A stretch of 14,046 nt of DNA from Candidatus Luteimonas excrementigallinarum (GCA_019115725.1 DXCY01000145.1:1-14046), one strand, 5' to 3'. Positions 1-6,269 are shown, counted from the first letter of the stretch. The notes: a model not told the origin generated them from the sequence alone. A program made the numbers and translations.

Positions 1-868
1 CCGACCCGCCTGGGCCCTCGGCGCGGGTCAGGCTCATGAGCTGGTCCAGGGTGTGACGCAGGCGGCGCACGCCTTCACTCGCACTGCGCAGCGATCCCGG
101 ATCGGCAACCGGAGTCATCTGCGCGAGCTGCAGGTGCGTGTCCACGACGGTCAACGGCGTGCGCAGCTCATGGGCGGCGGCGTCGGTGAATGCGCGCTGT
201 TGGCCCAGTGCCGCGGCCAACCGCGCGAGCAGGCCGTTGAGCGCGGCCATGACCGGGCGCAGCTCAGCCGGCGTGCCCACGTCATCCACCGGATCGGTTG
301 AATCCGCGTCGCGGGCCTCCAGCGTCCGGCGCAGTGAATCCAGCGGTTTGAGGCCGCGTGAAATACCGATCCACAGCGCCAGCAGGCCGCCCAGCAGGGC
401 CACCAGAAATGGCACGCCCGCGGTCAACAGGATCTCGCGCACCAGGGTGCTGCGTTCGTCGAGCCGGTCAGCGGTGGTGATGTAGTGATCGCCGAAACGA
501 AGCGTATAGGTGCGCCAGGTTTCGCCGTTGACCAGGCGATCCGAGAACCCCGGGGTCGCCAGATCCAGCGCGGCCACGGGCGCGCCGGTGGTGGTGGCGA
601 CGATTTCGCCGCGCTGCGTCCGGATCTGGCATGCGATGCCCTGTCCGCCGCCGACCGTGATCGGTTCCAGCAGACTTTGTGGCTCGGTTGGCATCAGGGT
701 GGCCCGTTGCATCAGTCCCGATACCATCCGCGCCGACATCGCCAGGCGCTGGTCCAGGGTCTCGTCGAGCTGGTTGCCCACGTCGCGCAACATCCAGGCA
801 GCGGCCACGCCCCACAGAAGTGTCAACGCCAGACCGGCGATCAGCACCGCGCGCAGACGCAGACTCAT
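1..868 (-). CDS. Sensor histidine kinase, partial (C-terminal catalytic part lies beyond the left edge)
   Basis: Inner-membrane sensor kinase that should autophosphorylate and pass phosphate to the response regulator encoded just upstream. I translated the minus strand from the ATG at 868-866 and it stays open for 289 codons to the window edge. A first membrane helix spans about residues 6-27, then a periplasmic domain of about 115 residues, a second helix at about 146-169, a HAMP-like stretch (RGLKPLDSLRRTLEARD), and the H-box AAAHELRTPLT with the phosphoacceptor His233. The ATP-binding N, G1 and G2 boxes are not in the window. Its ATG overlaps the regulator's stop codon by four bases (ATGA), so the pair is translationally coupled. 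Layout and H-box match the QseC/PmrB/TctE group. The signal is not predictable; the periplasmic domain is of PAS-less QseC size. Confidence 0.93.
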   Translation of the reverse strand, partial: MSLRLRAVLIAGLALTLLWGVAAAWMLRDVGNQLDETLDQRLAMSARMVSGLMQRATLMPTEPQSLLEPITVGGGQGIACQIRTQRGEIVATTTGAPVAALDLATPGFSDRLVNGETWRTYTLRFGDHYITTADRLDERSTLVREILLTAGVPFLVALLGGLLALWIGISRGLKPLDSLRRTLEARDADSTDPVDDVGTPAELRPVMAALNGLLARLAAALGQQRAFTDAAAHELRTPLTVVDTHLQLAQMTPVADPGSLRSASEGVRRLRHTLDQLMSLTRAEGPGGS

Positions 869-1530
869 TCAGGCCTCCAGCCAAGGCGATAGCCGAGGCC
901 GCGCCCGGTCTCGACGGCTTCAGGCCCGAGTTTCCGGCGAATATTGTGGATATGCACGTTGAGTGCGTTGCTGCCGATCTCCACGTCCAGCCCGTAAAGC
1001 TTTTCGTGCAGGACTTCGGGGGCCAGCCAGCGCCCGCGTGCGTCGACAAGGTGCGCCAGCAGATCGAGCTCCCGGCGCGACAGGGTCACCGGCTCGCCCG
1101 CCAGCCAGGCCTGCCCACTTTCCGGCTCCAGCCGCAGGGGGCCGGCCTCGATGGCCTGTGTCGCGCGGCCGCGGGCCCGGCGTATCACTGCATGCAGGCG
1201 CGCGGCCAGCTCGCGCAGGTCGAACGGCTTGACCAGGTAGTCGTCAGCGCCCGCATGCAGGCCGTCCAGGCGGTGTTCGATACCGTCGCGGGCGGTAAGG
1301 ATCACCACCGGCAGGGCGTGGTCGTGCTTGCGCAGATCGGCCAGCAGCGTCATTCCGTCGCGGTCGGGCAGGCCCAGGTCGAGTACCAGTGCGTCGTAGC
1401 GCTCGCCGGCGCAGGCCGCTTCGGCTGAGGCGGCGTCAGGCACCCGCTCGGCCTGAAAGCCGTGCGCATGCAGGCCGGCCACCACGCCGCTGGCAATCAG
1501 GTCATCGTCTTCCACCACCAGCACGCGCAT
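865..1530 (-). CDS. OmpR/PhoB-family two-component response regulator (PmrA/QseB-like)
   Basis: Cytoplasmic DNA-binding response regulator of 221 residues. The receiver domain (about 1-115) starts MRVLVVEDD with acidic residues 7-9, the phosphoacceptor is Asp51 (LVLDLGLPD), and the conserved switch residues Thr79 (ILTARD) and Lys101 (VKPFD) are present. A winged-helix domain fills about 125-218 (SRRELDLLAHLV ... SNALNVHIHNIRRKL ... GRGLGYRL). I chose ATG 1530 because a GAGGAGG ribosome site lies just ahead and the receiver fold starts there; an upstream in-frame start at 1569 would add 13 residues with no family support. It is divergent from the dsbD operon, and the intergenic region carries a PmrA-box-like palindrome, so it may control itself and the dsb genes. 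The subfamily is inferred from the IHNIRRKLG and LGYRL motifs. Confidence 0.95.
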   Translation of the reverse strand: MRVLVVEDDDLIASGVVAGLHAHGFQAERVPDAASAEAACAGERYDALVLDLGLPDRDGMTLLADLRKHDHALPVVILTARDGIEHRLDGLHAGADDYLVKPFDLRELAARLHAVIRRARGRATQAIEAGPLRLEPESGQAWLAGEPVTLSRRELDLLAHLVDARGRWLAPEVLHEKLYGLDVEIGSNALNVHIHNIRRKLGPEAVETGRGLGYRLGWRPE

Positions 1531-1574
1531 TCGGGCCTCCTCGCAGTTCCAGTCCGGCCATGTCAGCACGGCCA

Positions 1575-1593
1575 GCTTAAGTCTGACTTAAGC
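1575..1593. promoter_or_regulatory. PmrA/QseB-box-like palindrome between the two-component genes and dsbD
   Basis: Reads GCTTAAGTCTGACTTAAGC, a perfect 19-bp palindrome around a central T. It is also a direct repeat CTTAAG-N5-CTTAAG, the arrangement known for PmrA boxes and close to QseB sites. It lies 45 bp upstream of the regulator's start and 47 bp upstream of the preferred dsbD start. Regulator binding here is inference. I see no convincing -10 element in either direction. Confidence 0.65.
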
Positions 1594-1639
1594 CGTCGCC
1601 GGCAAGGTGGGCGGGGTCCATGCAGGCCGGAGGCCGGAT

Positions 1640-3469
1640 TTGCCATCGTACCGCCAAGCATTTGTCGCGCTGTTGTTGTTCGTGCTGTTCACCATGTCCG
1701 GCGCTGCATCCGCCACTTCCCTGTTCCCGAGCTGGGGCGGAACCCAGTCCGAACCCGAATTCCTCTACGCCGAGGAGGTCTTCATTCCGGCGCCTGCCGT
1801 ACGTGAGGGCGATGGGTGGCGGATCGAGGCGGCGATTGCGGACGACTATTACGTCTATCGGCATGCCCTGCAGGCCGAGGACGCAGACGGGCAGCCGGTC
1901 GAGCTTGTCCTGCCCGACGGCACGCCGCGCCATGACGAATTCTTCGGCGATACCGAGGTGTACCTGCCGCCGGGCATGACCCTGGGTGTGCCGGTGCAAA
2001 CCCCCGGCCCGCTGACCCTGCATTGGCAGGGCTGTGCCGAGGCCGGCATCTGCTATCCGCCGCAGACGCTGACCGTTGAGCTGCCCGATGCGCCCGAATC
2101 CGGCGCCGCGGCTGGCGCGGTCGGCGCGGCGGCAGGCCTGACCGGCGACGGCGCACCGACCGCGCTTGCCGAGGACCAGGCCGCAGCCGCCCGCCTGGCC
2201 TCGCTGGGCCCGGTTGCCGGCGCGCTGGTGTTCCTGGGCTTCGGGCTGCTGCTGTCATTCACGCCCTGCGTGCTGCCGATGGTGCCGATCGTGTCCGGGC
2301 TGATCGTCGGCAGCGGCGCCACTCCGCGGCGGGCGGTGATGCTGTCGGCGGCCTATGTACTGACGATGGCGGCCACCTATGCGGCGGTCGGGGTGATGGC
2401 CGGACTGGCCGGCGCCAACCTGCAGGCAGCCCTGCAGTCGCCGTGGCTGTTGGGATCGTTTGCCGCCCTGTTCCTGGTGCTGGCGGCCTCGCTGTTCGGC
2501 GCGTTCGAGCTGCGGCTTCCCGCCGCGCTGGCCAATCGCATCGACAGCGCCACCCGCGGCCGTCAGGGCGGCAGCATGGCCGGGGCGGCTGCGCTGGGCC
2601 TGCTGTCGGCGCTGCTGGTCGGACCATGCATGACCGCGCCGCTGGCAGGCGCGTTGCTGTACATCGGCCAGAGCGGCAGCGCGCTCACCGGCGGCGTGGC
2701 GCTGTTTTCGCTCGGCCTGGGCATGGGCCTGCCGCTGGTGCTGATCGCCGTGTTCGGTGCGCGCGTGCTGCCGAGGCCCGGCGCATGGATGGAGCGTGTG
2801 CGCAGGGTGTTCGGCTACGTCATGGTGGCCATGGCCATCTACATGCTGGACCGGTTCGTGCCGGGACCGGTCGGGCTGATGCTGTGGGGCGCGTGGGTGC
2901 TGGCCATCGCGGTGGGCCTGTTCGCTTGGGCCAATGTCCAGCCGGACGGGGCCCGTAGCGGCTGGCCGCTGCGCTTTGCTGCGGTATTCGCCGGCCTCTG
3001 GTCGACCCTGATGCTGGTGGGCGCCGCTGCCGGTGGTGATTCAACGCTGCGCCCGCTGGAGCGGTTCGGTACTGCGGTCGCGGCGGAGACGGCGTCGCTC
3101 AAGCCCGACTACGTCGCGGCCAAATCAATCGAGGACGTCGATGCGCGCATTGCCGAGGCCGGTGCGCGCGGAGAGTGGACGCTGATCGACTTCTACGCCG
3201 ACTGGTGCGTGAGCTGTCACGTGATCGAACGCAATGTGTTCGGCGACCCGGCGGTGGCGGAGCGGCTGGCCGGCATGCAGGTGCTGCGTCCGGATGTCAC
3301 CGCCAACGACGCCGCCGACCGGAAGCTGCAGCGCCATTGGCAGGTGCCCGGGCCGCCCTCGCTGATCCTGGTTGGACCCGACGGCGAAGAACGGCGCGCG
3401 CAACGCACCGTCGGCGAGATCAACGCCCGGGACTTCCTCGCCCGGCTTGATGCGGTGGGTGCGCCATGA
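1640..3469 (+). CDS. dsbD: Thiol:disulfide interchange protein DsbD
   Basis: Inner-membrane electron carrier that moves reducing power from cytoplasmic thioredoxin to periplasmic DsbC/DsbG- and TlpA-type partners. About 609 residues. Signal peptide (hydrophobic core FVALLLFVLF, cleavage near SGAASA). The N-terminal periplasmic domain has the pair Cys132/Cys138 in QGCAEAGICYPP, with the six-residue spacing of E. coli DsbD. The eight-helix membrane domain has Cys210 (SFTPCVLPMVP) and Cys330 (GPCMTAPLAG). The C-terminal thioredoxin domain has Cys523-Val-Ser-Cys526 (ADWCVSC) and the cis-proline motif PGPPSLIL. All six redox cysteines are present. I prefer the TTG start at 1640, with GGAGG six bases ahead and a compact signal peptide; a GTG at 1607 gives 620 residues but has a poor ribosome site. 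First gene of a three-gene operon; its stop overlaps the next start (ATGA). Confidence 0.97.
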   Translation: MPSYRQAFVALLLFVLFTMSGAASATSLFPSWGGTQSEPEFLYAEEVFIPAPAVREGDGWRIEAAIADDYYVYRHALQAEDADGQPVELVLPDGTPRHDEFFGDTEVYLPPGMTLGVPVQTPGPLTLHWQGCAEAGICYPPQTLTVELPDAPESGAAAGAVGAAAGLTGDGAPTALAEDQAAAARLASLGPVAGALVFLGFGLLLSFTPCVLPMVPIVSGLIVGSGATPRRAVMLSAAYVLTMAATYAAVGVMAGLAGANLQAALQSPWLLGSFAALFLVLAASLFGAFELRLPAALANRIDSATRGRQGGSMAGAAALGLLSALLVGPCMTAPLAGALLYIGQSGSALTGGVALFSLGLGMGLPLVLIAVFGARVLPRPGAWMERVRRVFGYVMVAMAIYMLDRFVPGPVGLMLWGAWVLAIAVGLFAWANVQPDGARSGWPLRFAAVFAGLWSTLMLVGAAAGGDSTLRPLERFGTAVAAETASLKPDYVAAKSIEDVDARIAEAGARGEWTLIDFYADWCVSCHVIERNVFGDPAVAERLAGMQVLRPDVTANDAADRKLQRHWQVPGPPSLILVGPDGEERRAQRTVGEINARDFLARLDAVGAP

Positions 3470-4299
3470 TGGCAGTGGGCCCGTTCCCGATCCGGGCGGT
3501 GGTGGTAGCGCTGGCCGCGCTGGTGGCCTGGGGCGTTGCACGCTGGCTGGCCCGGCGCAAACCGGACGCACCGGCCAAACTTGCCGGCGCGCTGGTCACC
3601 GATGCGTTTTTCGTCGGTTTGCTGGTGGCACGCCTGGCCTACGTCCTGGTCTGGTGGCGCGAGTACGCCGCCGCGCCGTTGGCGATCATCCAGATCGGCG
3701 ACGGCGGCTTCGTCTGGTGGGCGGGCCTGGCCGCCGGCATCGGCTTCGTGGCCTGGCGCACCCGGGCCATCGCGATCCTGCGCCGGCCGGTGCTGACCGG
3801 CATCGCGGCCGGCGTCCTGGCGTGGGCGGCGGCCGGCGGTGCGCTGTGGTGGATGCAGCAAAGCGCGGCTCCGCTGCCCGATATCGCCCTGACCGCGCTG
3901 GACGGCAGCCCCGTGAGCCTGGGCGAATACGCCGGGCGTCCGGTAGTGGTGAACATGTGGGCCACCTGGTGTCCGCCGTGCCGGCGCGAGATGCCGGTAC
4001 TCGAGCGCGCCCAGTCCGCCTACCCGGATGTGAGCTTCGTGCTGGTCAACCAGGGCGAGGACGTGGCGACGATCGGGAAATTCCTGACTGATGAAGGCCT
4101 GCAATTGAGCGACATCCTGCGCGACCCGCATTCGCGGACCATGGTCGAAACCGGGGCCCGGGCCCTGCCCACCACTCTGTATTTCGCAGCCGACGGCCGT
4201 CTGGTGGAAACCCATATGGGCGAACTCACCGGTGCCAGCCTGGCCCACACCCTGCGCCGCCAGTTCGGCGCGCATCCCCTTTCCGATTCCCTGGAGTGA
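3466..4299 (+). CDS. Membrane-anchored TlpA-like thioredoxin with N-terminal Lgt-like membrane domain
   Basis: Probable periplasmic disulfide reductase of 277 residues, likely reduced by DsbD. The first half has four hydrophobic segments (about 8-27, 40-64, 72-95, 103-123). By the positive-inside rule (ARRKPD and WRTRAIAILRRP inside) it is N-out/C-out, placing the redox domain in the periplasm. The stretch ending GDGGFVWWAGL resembles the early part of prolipoprotein diacylglyceryl transferase (Lgt), but the protein is far too short and lacks the HGG motif, so no Lgt activity is expected. The C-terminal half is TlpA/ResA-like: NMWATWCPPC with Cys169 and Cys172, cis-Pro235 in ALPTTLYF, and the VLVNQGED segment. 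It overlaps dsbD by 4 nt and ends 2 nt before the next gene's start. The fold and redox role are firm; the Lgt relationship is by eye only. Confidence 0.9.
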   Translation: MMAVGPFPIRAVVVALAALVAWGVARWLARRKPDAPAKLAGALVTDAFFVGLLVARLAYVLVWWREYAAAPLAIIQIGDGGFVWWAGLAAGIGFVAWRTRAIAILRRPVLTGIAAGVLAWAAAGGALWWMQQSAAPLPDIALTALDGSPVSLGEYAGRPVVVNMWATWCPPCRREMPVLERAQSAYPDVSFVLVNQGEDVATIGKFLTDEGLQLSDILRDPHSRTMVETGARALPTTLYFAADGRLVETHMGELTGASLAHTLRRQFGAHPLSDSLE

Positions 4300-4301
4300 C
4301 C

Positions 4302-5075
4302 ATGTCTGCAAACGCTTTCCTGACCGCGCTGTGCCTGGGCGCAGCCGCACTGACCGCCACCGCCTGCAGCCATGCGGATAACGGCGACCGCCCGCCGGTG
4401 TTCGATGCGCTGGAAGCCAACGGCGTGAACATCGTCGAGGAGTTTCCGGCCGACGACGGGCTGCGCGGCTTTGCCGCGGTCGCCGGGCAGCAGCCGATCG
4501 CGGTCTATGTCACCCCCGGCGGCGACGCCATCGTCGGCACCCGCATAGACCGCAGCGGCAACGAGCGTGACGCGATGCGGCTGCAGGAGCTGGTGGCCGG
4601 TCCGATGGGCGACCAGATGATGTCGCAGCTCGAATCCTCCGAATGGGTGCTTGACGGCAGCCCCAGCGCGCCCCGGGTGATCTACACCTTCAGCGATCCC
4701 AACTGCCCGTTCTGCAACCGCCTGTGGCAAGCCGCGCGTCCGTGGGTGGACGCAGGCAAAGTGCAGCTGCGCCACGTGATGGTCGGGGTTATCCGGGAGG
4801 ACAGCGCGGGCAAGGTCGCCACGATCCTGGGCGCGGATGACCCGAGCGCCATGCTGACGCAGAACGAGCGTCGCTTCGCCCAGGGCGGCGTGTCCGCCGC
4901 ACCGAATGTACCGGCCGGCGTCCGCCGCGCGCTGGAATCCAACCAGATGCTGATGATGGAGCTCGGCTTCCGCGGCACGCCTGCGCTCGTATTCCGCGAT
5001 GCGGACGGCACCGTGCAGCGCCGCGGCGGCATGCCCCAGGGCGATGACCTGAACGTAGTGATGGGGCCGCGCTGA
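4302..5075 (+). CDS. DsbG/DsbC-like thiol:disulfide interchange protein, probable lipoprotein
   Basis: Periplasmic disulfide isomerase or sulfenic-acid reductase type protein, 257 residues. After a signal sequence comes an N-terminal dimerisation-like region (about 30-100; VFDALEANGVNIVEEF ... AVYVTPGGDAIVG) and then a thioredoxin-fold domain with FSDPNCPFC (Cys135, Cys138) and the cis-proline loop FRGTPALVF. The redox motif CPFC is closer to DsbG (CPYC) than to DsbC (CGYC). Cys22 in LTATACSH fits a loose lipobox, so the protein may be lipid-anchored; cleavage by signal peptidase I near SHA is the alternative. I chose ATG 4302, two bases after the tlpA-like stop, with GGAG at 4293-4296; a GTG at 4296 is in frame but has no better ribosome site. 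Last gene of the dsb operon, presumably kept reduced by DsbD. Confidence 0.9.
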   Translation: MSANAFLTALCLGAAALTATACSHADNGDRPPVFDALEANGVNIVEEFPADDGLRGFAAVAGQQPIAVYVTPGGDAIVGTRIDRSGNERDAMRLQELVAGPMGDQMMSQLESSEWVLDGSPSAPRVIYTFSDPNCPFCNRLWQAARPWVDAGKVQLRHVMVGVIREDSAGKVATILGADDPSAMLTQNERRFAQGGVSAAPNVPAGVRRALESNQMLMMELGFRGTPALVFRDADGTVQRRGGMPQGDDLNVVMGPR

Positions 5076-5124
5076 CTGCTGCCGGGCGGAGGCTCCGGGG
5101 GGGCAGGCGGCCGGGGCCGGTTGA

Positions 5125-5130
5125 TATCAT
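5125..5130 (+). promoter_or_regulatory. Possible -10 element of the ArsR-family gene
   Basis: TATCAT matches TATAAT at five of six bases and sits inside the small palindrome TGATATCA (5122-5129), about 60 bp before the ArsR start. BigR-type repressors bind AT-rich inverted repeats overlapping the -10, so this is the best candidate for an autoregulatory site in an otherwise GC-rich gap (5076-5188). No good -35 hexamer is visible. Weak evidence. Confidence 0.25.
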
Positions 5131-5188
5131 TGCTCCGCGTCATCCCGACGTGGGGCGATACCGCCCGGCAAACAGAGGTGCAAGGATC

Positions 5189-5536
5189 ATGGGCAACCCC
5201 CCGGCCCGTCCCGACTTCGACCTCACGGCGATGCAGGCGCACGCTGGCGAGGCGGCGAAGCTGCTCAAGGCGCTGGCCAACGAGCGCCGGCTGCAGGTGC
5301 TGTGCCTGCTGGCCGGCGGCGAGCGTTCAGTCGGTGAGCTCAACGAAATGCTGGACTTGAGCCAGTCGGCGCTGTCCCAGCACCTGGCGGTGCTGCGCGA
5401 GGAGGGGCTGGTGCAGACGCGCCGGGAAGCACAGATGATTTTTTACTCGCTGGTGCCGGGCCCGGCGGGCGAGGTGATGGCAACTCTGTACGGGATCTAT
5501 TGCGGGTCCCGAGCGCGCGGGGCATCGGGGGCATAG
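5189..5536 (+). CDS. ArsR-family transcriptional regulator, BigR/SqrR-type persulfide sensor
   Basis: Small winged-helix repressor, 115 residues. Helix-turn-helix at about 47-70 (SVGELNEMLDLSQSALSQHLAVLREEGLV), followed by a beta wing (RREAQMIFYSL). It lacks the ELCVCDL metal site of arsenic and cadmium sensors. It does have Cys39 (LQVLCLL) and Cys105 (YGIYCGS), 66 residues apart, the same spacing as the redox pair of Xylella BigR (42/108) and Rhodobacter SqrR (41/107), which form a di- or tetrasulfide with reactive sulfur and then leave DNA. I chose ATG 5189; a GTG at 5150 and an ATG at 5231 are alternatives, and the family core starts near the latter. No persulfide dioxygenase or sulfide:quinone reductase gene is next to it here; the targets may be itself or the flanking thiol genes (inference). 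Confidence 0.9.
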   Translation: MGNPPARPDFDLTAMQAHAGEAAKLLKALANERRLQVLCLLAGGERSVGELNEMLDLSQSALSQHLAVLREEGLVQTRREAQMIFYSLVPGPAGEVMATLYGIYCGSRARGASGA

Positions 5537-5553
5537 CCCCGATCTATTCGGGG
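5537..5553 (+). terminator. Possible intrinsic terminator between convergent genes
   Basis: CCCCGA (5537-5542), a five-base loop and TCGGGG (5548-5553) form a perfect 6-bp stem followed by only three T residues. It starts directly after the ArsR stop codon and overlaps the 3' end of the convergent small gene. A competing hairpin GGGGC-ATA-GCCCC lies at 5528-5540. The short T run makes it a weak candidate. Confidence 0.35.
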
Positions 5554-5744
5554 TTTCGCTCCAACCATTTGGCCAGCTGCTGGCGGTAGTACTGCAGCTC
5601 GTCGGTATAGGTGTCATGCACGCACGGGTCGCAGCCGCTGTCGCAGCAGTCGCTGGGCAGGGGCGCCTCGGGCGGGATCGGGCGCGGATCATGGTCGCGG
5701 ACGATCTCCAGCTTCAGGTCGGCGGACTGTTTCTCCATCTTCAT
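5544..5744 (-). CDS. Small oxidoreductase-like domain protein (CCxSGCxxC)
   Basis: A 66-residue cytoplasmic-looking protein with no signal peptide or membrane segment. The motif DCCDSGCDPCVHDTYTDEL holds Cys33, Cys34, Cys38 and Cys41 and matches the 'oxidoreductase-like' family (Pfam Oxidored-like), which is usually encoded as a short protein in proteobacteria and has a mitochondrial relative (OXLD1). The cysteine cluster could bind a metal or act in thiol chemistry; the biochemical function is unknown. The N-terminal 30 residues are charged and proline-rich. It lies 38 bp downstream of the DsbB-like gene on the same strand and converges with the ArsR gene, seven bases apart. The start codon is in the centre of an 18-bp palindrome, with no clear ribosome site; codon 3 is also ATG. 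Confidence 0.75.
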   Translation of the reverse strand: MKMEKQSADLKLEIVRDHDPRPIPPEAPLPSDCCDSGCDPCVHDTYTDELQYYRQQLAKWLERNPE

Positions 5745-5752
5745 GAAGATGG
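5735..5752. repeat. 18-bp perfect palindrome over a start codon
   Basis: CCATCTTCATGAAGATGG is its own reverse complement. In the minus-strand transcript it would fold with a 7-bp stem and a CATG loop that contains the ATG of the small oxidoreductase-like gene. As DNA it could equally be an operator. Confidence 0.6.
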
Positions 5753-5763
5753 GGCTGGCGCAG

Positions 5764-5778
5764 CGGGTTTCAAACCCG
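5764..5778. repeat. 15-bp inverted repeat in the gap between two minus-strand genes
   Basis: CGGGTTT-C-AAACCCG is a perfect inverted repeat starting five bases after the DsbB-like stop codon and 19 bases before the start of the next gene. No T run follows it on the minus strand, so it does not look like an intrinsic terminator. Confidence 0.55.
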
Positions 5779-5782
5779 GTGT

Positions 5783-6193
5783 TCAGATTTGACGGTCTGC
5801 TTCATGCCGTGGGCGCCATGACCACAGCAGCAGTACCAGCCCGGTGATGATGAAGATGGCGGCACCCGACAGCAGGAACGGATCCACCCACCACGCCTCG
5901 GCCAGGCTGAACTCGCCCGCGTTGATCCGCCGCCAGTGGGAGAAATGCTGCTGGGCACCCACCACCATCCCGAAGCCCGCCAGCGTGGTCGCCGGCCAGC
6001 GCACCAGCCAGTGGCGCGGATCGGGCACCAGCATCAGCAGGCCCAGCAGCCCGATCACCGTGCGCTGGGCGCGGCAGAACGGACAGTTGTAAACCAGCCC
6101 GGCCAGGTCCAAGGCCCAGGTGAACACGCTGAGCGCGATCGCCAGTGTGGCAATCAGGCGGAAGTGGCGGTGCAGGGTATCGAGCGAAGGCAT
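5783..6193 (-). CDS. DsbB-like four-helix membrane protein with a single CPFC pair
   Basis: Predicted inner-membrane protein of 136 residues. Four hydrophobic segments lie at about 13-34, 45-57, 67-82 and 105-126. By the positive-inside rule both termini are cytoplasmic, as in DsbB. Between helices 1 and 2, facing the periplasm, is CPFCRAQR with Cys37 and Cys40; Arg44 falls where E. coli DsbB has Arg48 (CVLCIYER), a residue tied to quinone use. The second periplasmic loop (about 83-104) has no cysteine, so the Cys104/Cys130 pair of DsbB is missing. It could be a reduced DsbB relative that oxidises a partner with one pair, or a different membrane thiol protein. I chose ATG 6193; a TTG at 6262 would add 23 polar residues. 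The assignment rests on topology and motif by eye. Confidence 0.7.
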   Translation of the reverse strand: MPSLDTLHRHFRLIATLAIALSVFTWALDLAGLVYNCPFCRAQRTVIGLLGLLMLVPDPRHWLVRWPATTLAGFGMVVGAQQHFSHWRRINAGEFSLAEAWWVDPFLLSGAAIFIITGLVLLLWSWRPRHEADRQI

Positions 6194-6244
6194 GGCGGGT
6201 GGTTTGCGGGCAGGCGATGGCGAAGCTGCGAACGCTACCAGTTT

Positions 6245-6269
6245 CCCGCGCTTTCGGCACAAGCGCGGG
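6245..6269. repeat. Perfect 9-bp hairpin in the divergent intergenic region
   Basis: CCCGCGCTT, a seven-base loop (TCGGCAC) and AAGCGCGGG form a perfect 9-bp stem in the 180-bp gap between the DsbB-like gene and the receptor gene. There is no T run on either side. It could be a leader structure or an operator. Apart from it and a small CGGT-TT-ACCG inverted repeat near 6330, I see no promoter I would defend in 6194-6361. Confidence 0.5.

Noticed and set aside
3217..4350. Minus-strand open frame of 377 codons across the dsbD/tlpA-like junction
   Set aside because: It spans two well-supported plus-strand genes and shows no recognisable protein features.
5076..5120. Terminator after the dsb operon
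   Set aside because: The segment is very G-rich with short overlapping inverted repeats (CGGAG-G-CTCCG), but there is no stable hairpin followed by a T run.
5150..5188. GTG start extending the ArsR protein by 13 residues
   Set aside because: The extra residues (arginine-rich, no family match) lie before the conserved region, and the ATG at 5189 has purine-rich ribosome-site-like sequence ahead of it.
5761..5781. tRNA-like T-arm (GGGTTTCAAACCC)
   Set aside because: No acceptor, D or anticodon stem can be folded around it; it is just an inverted repeat.
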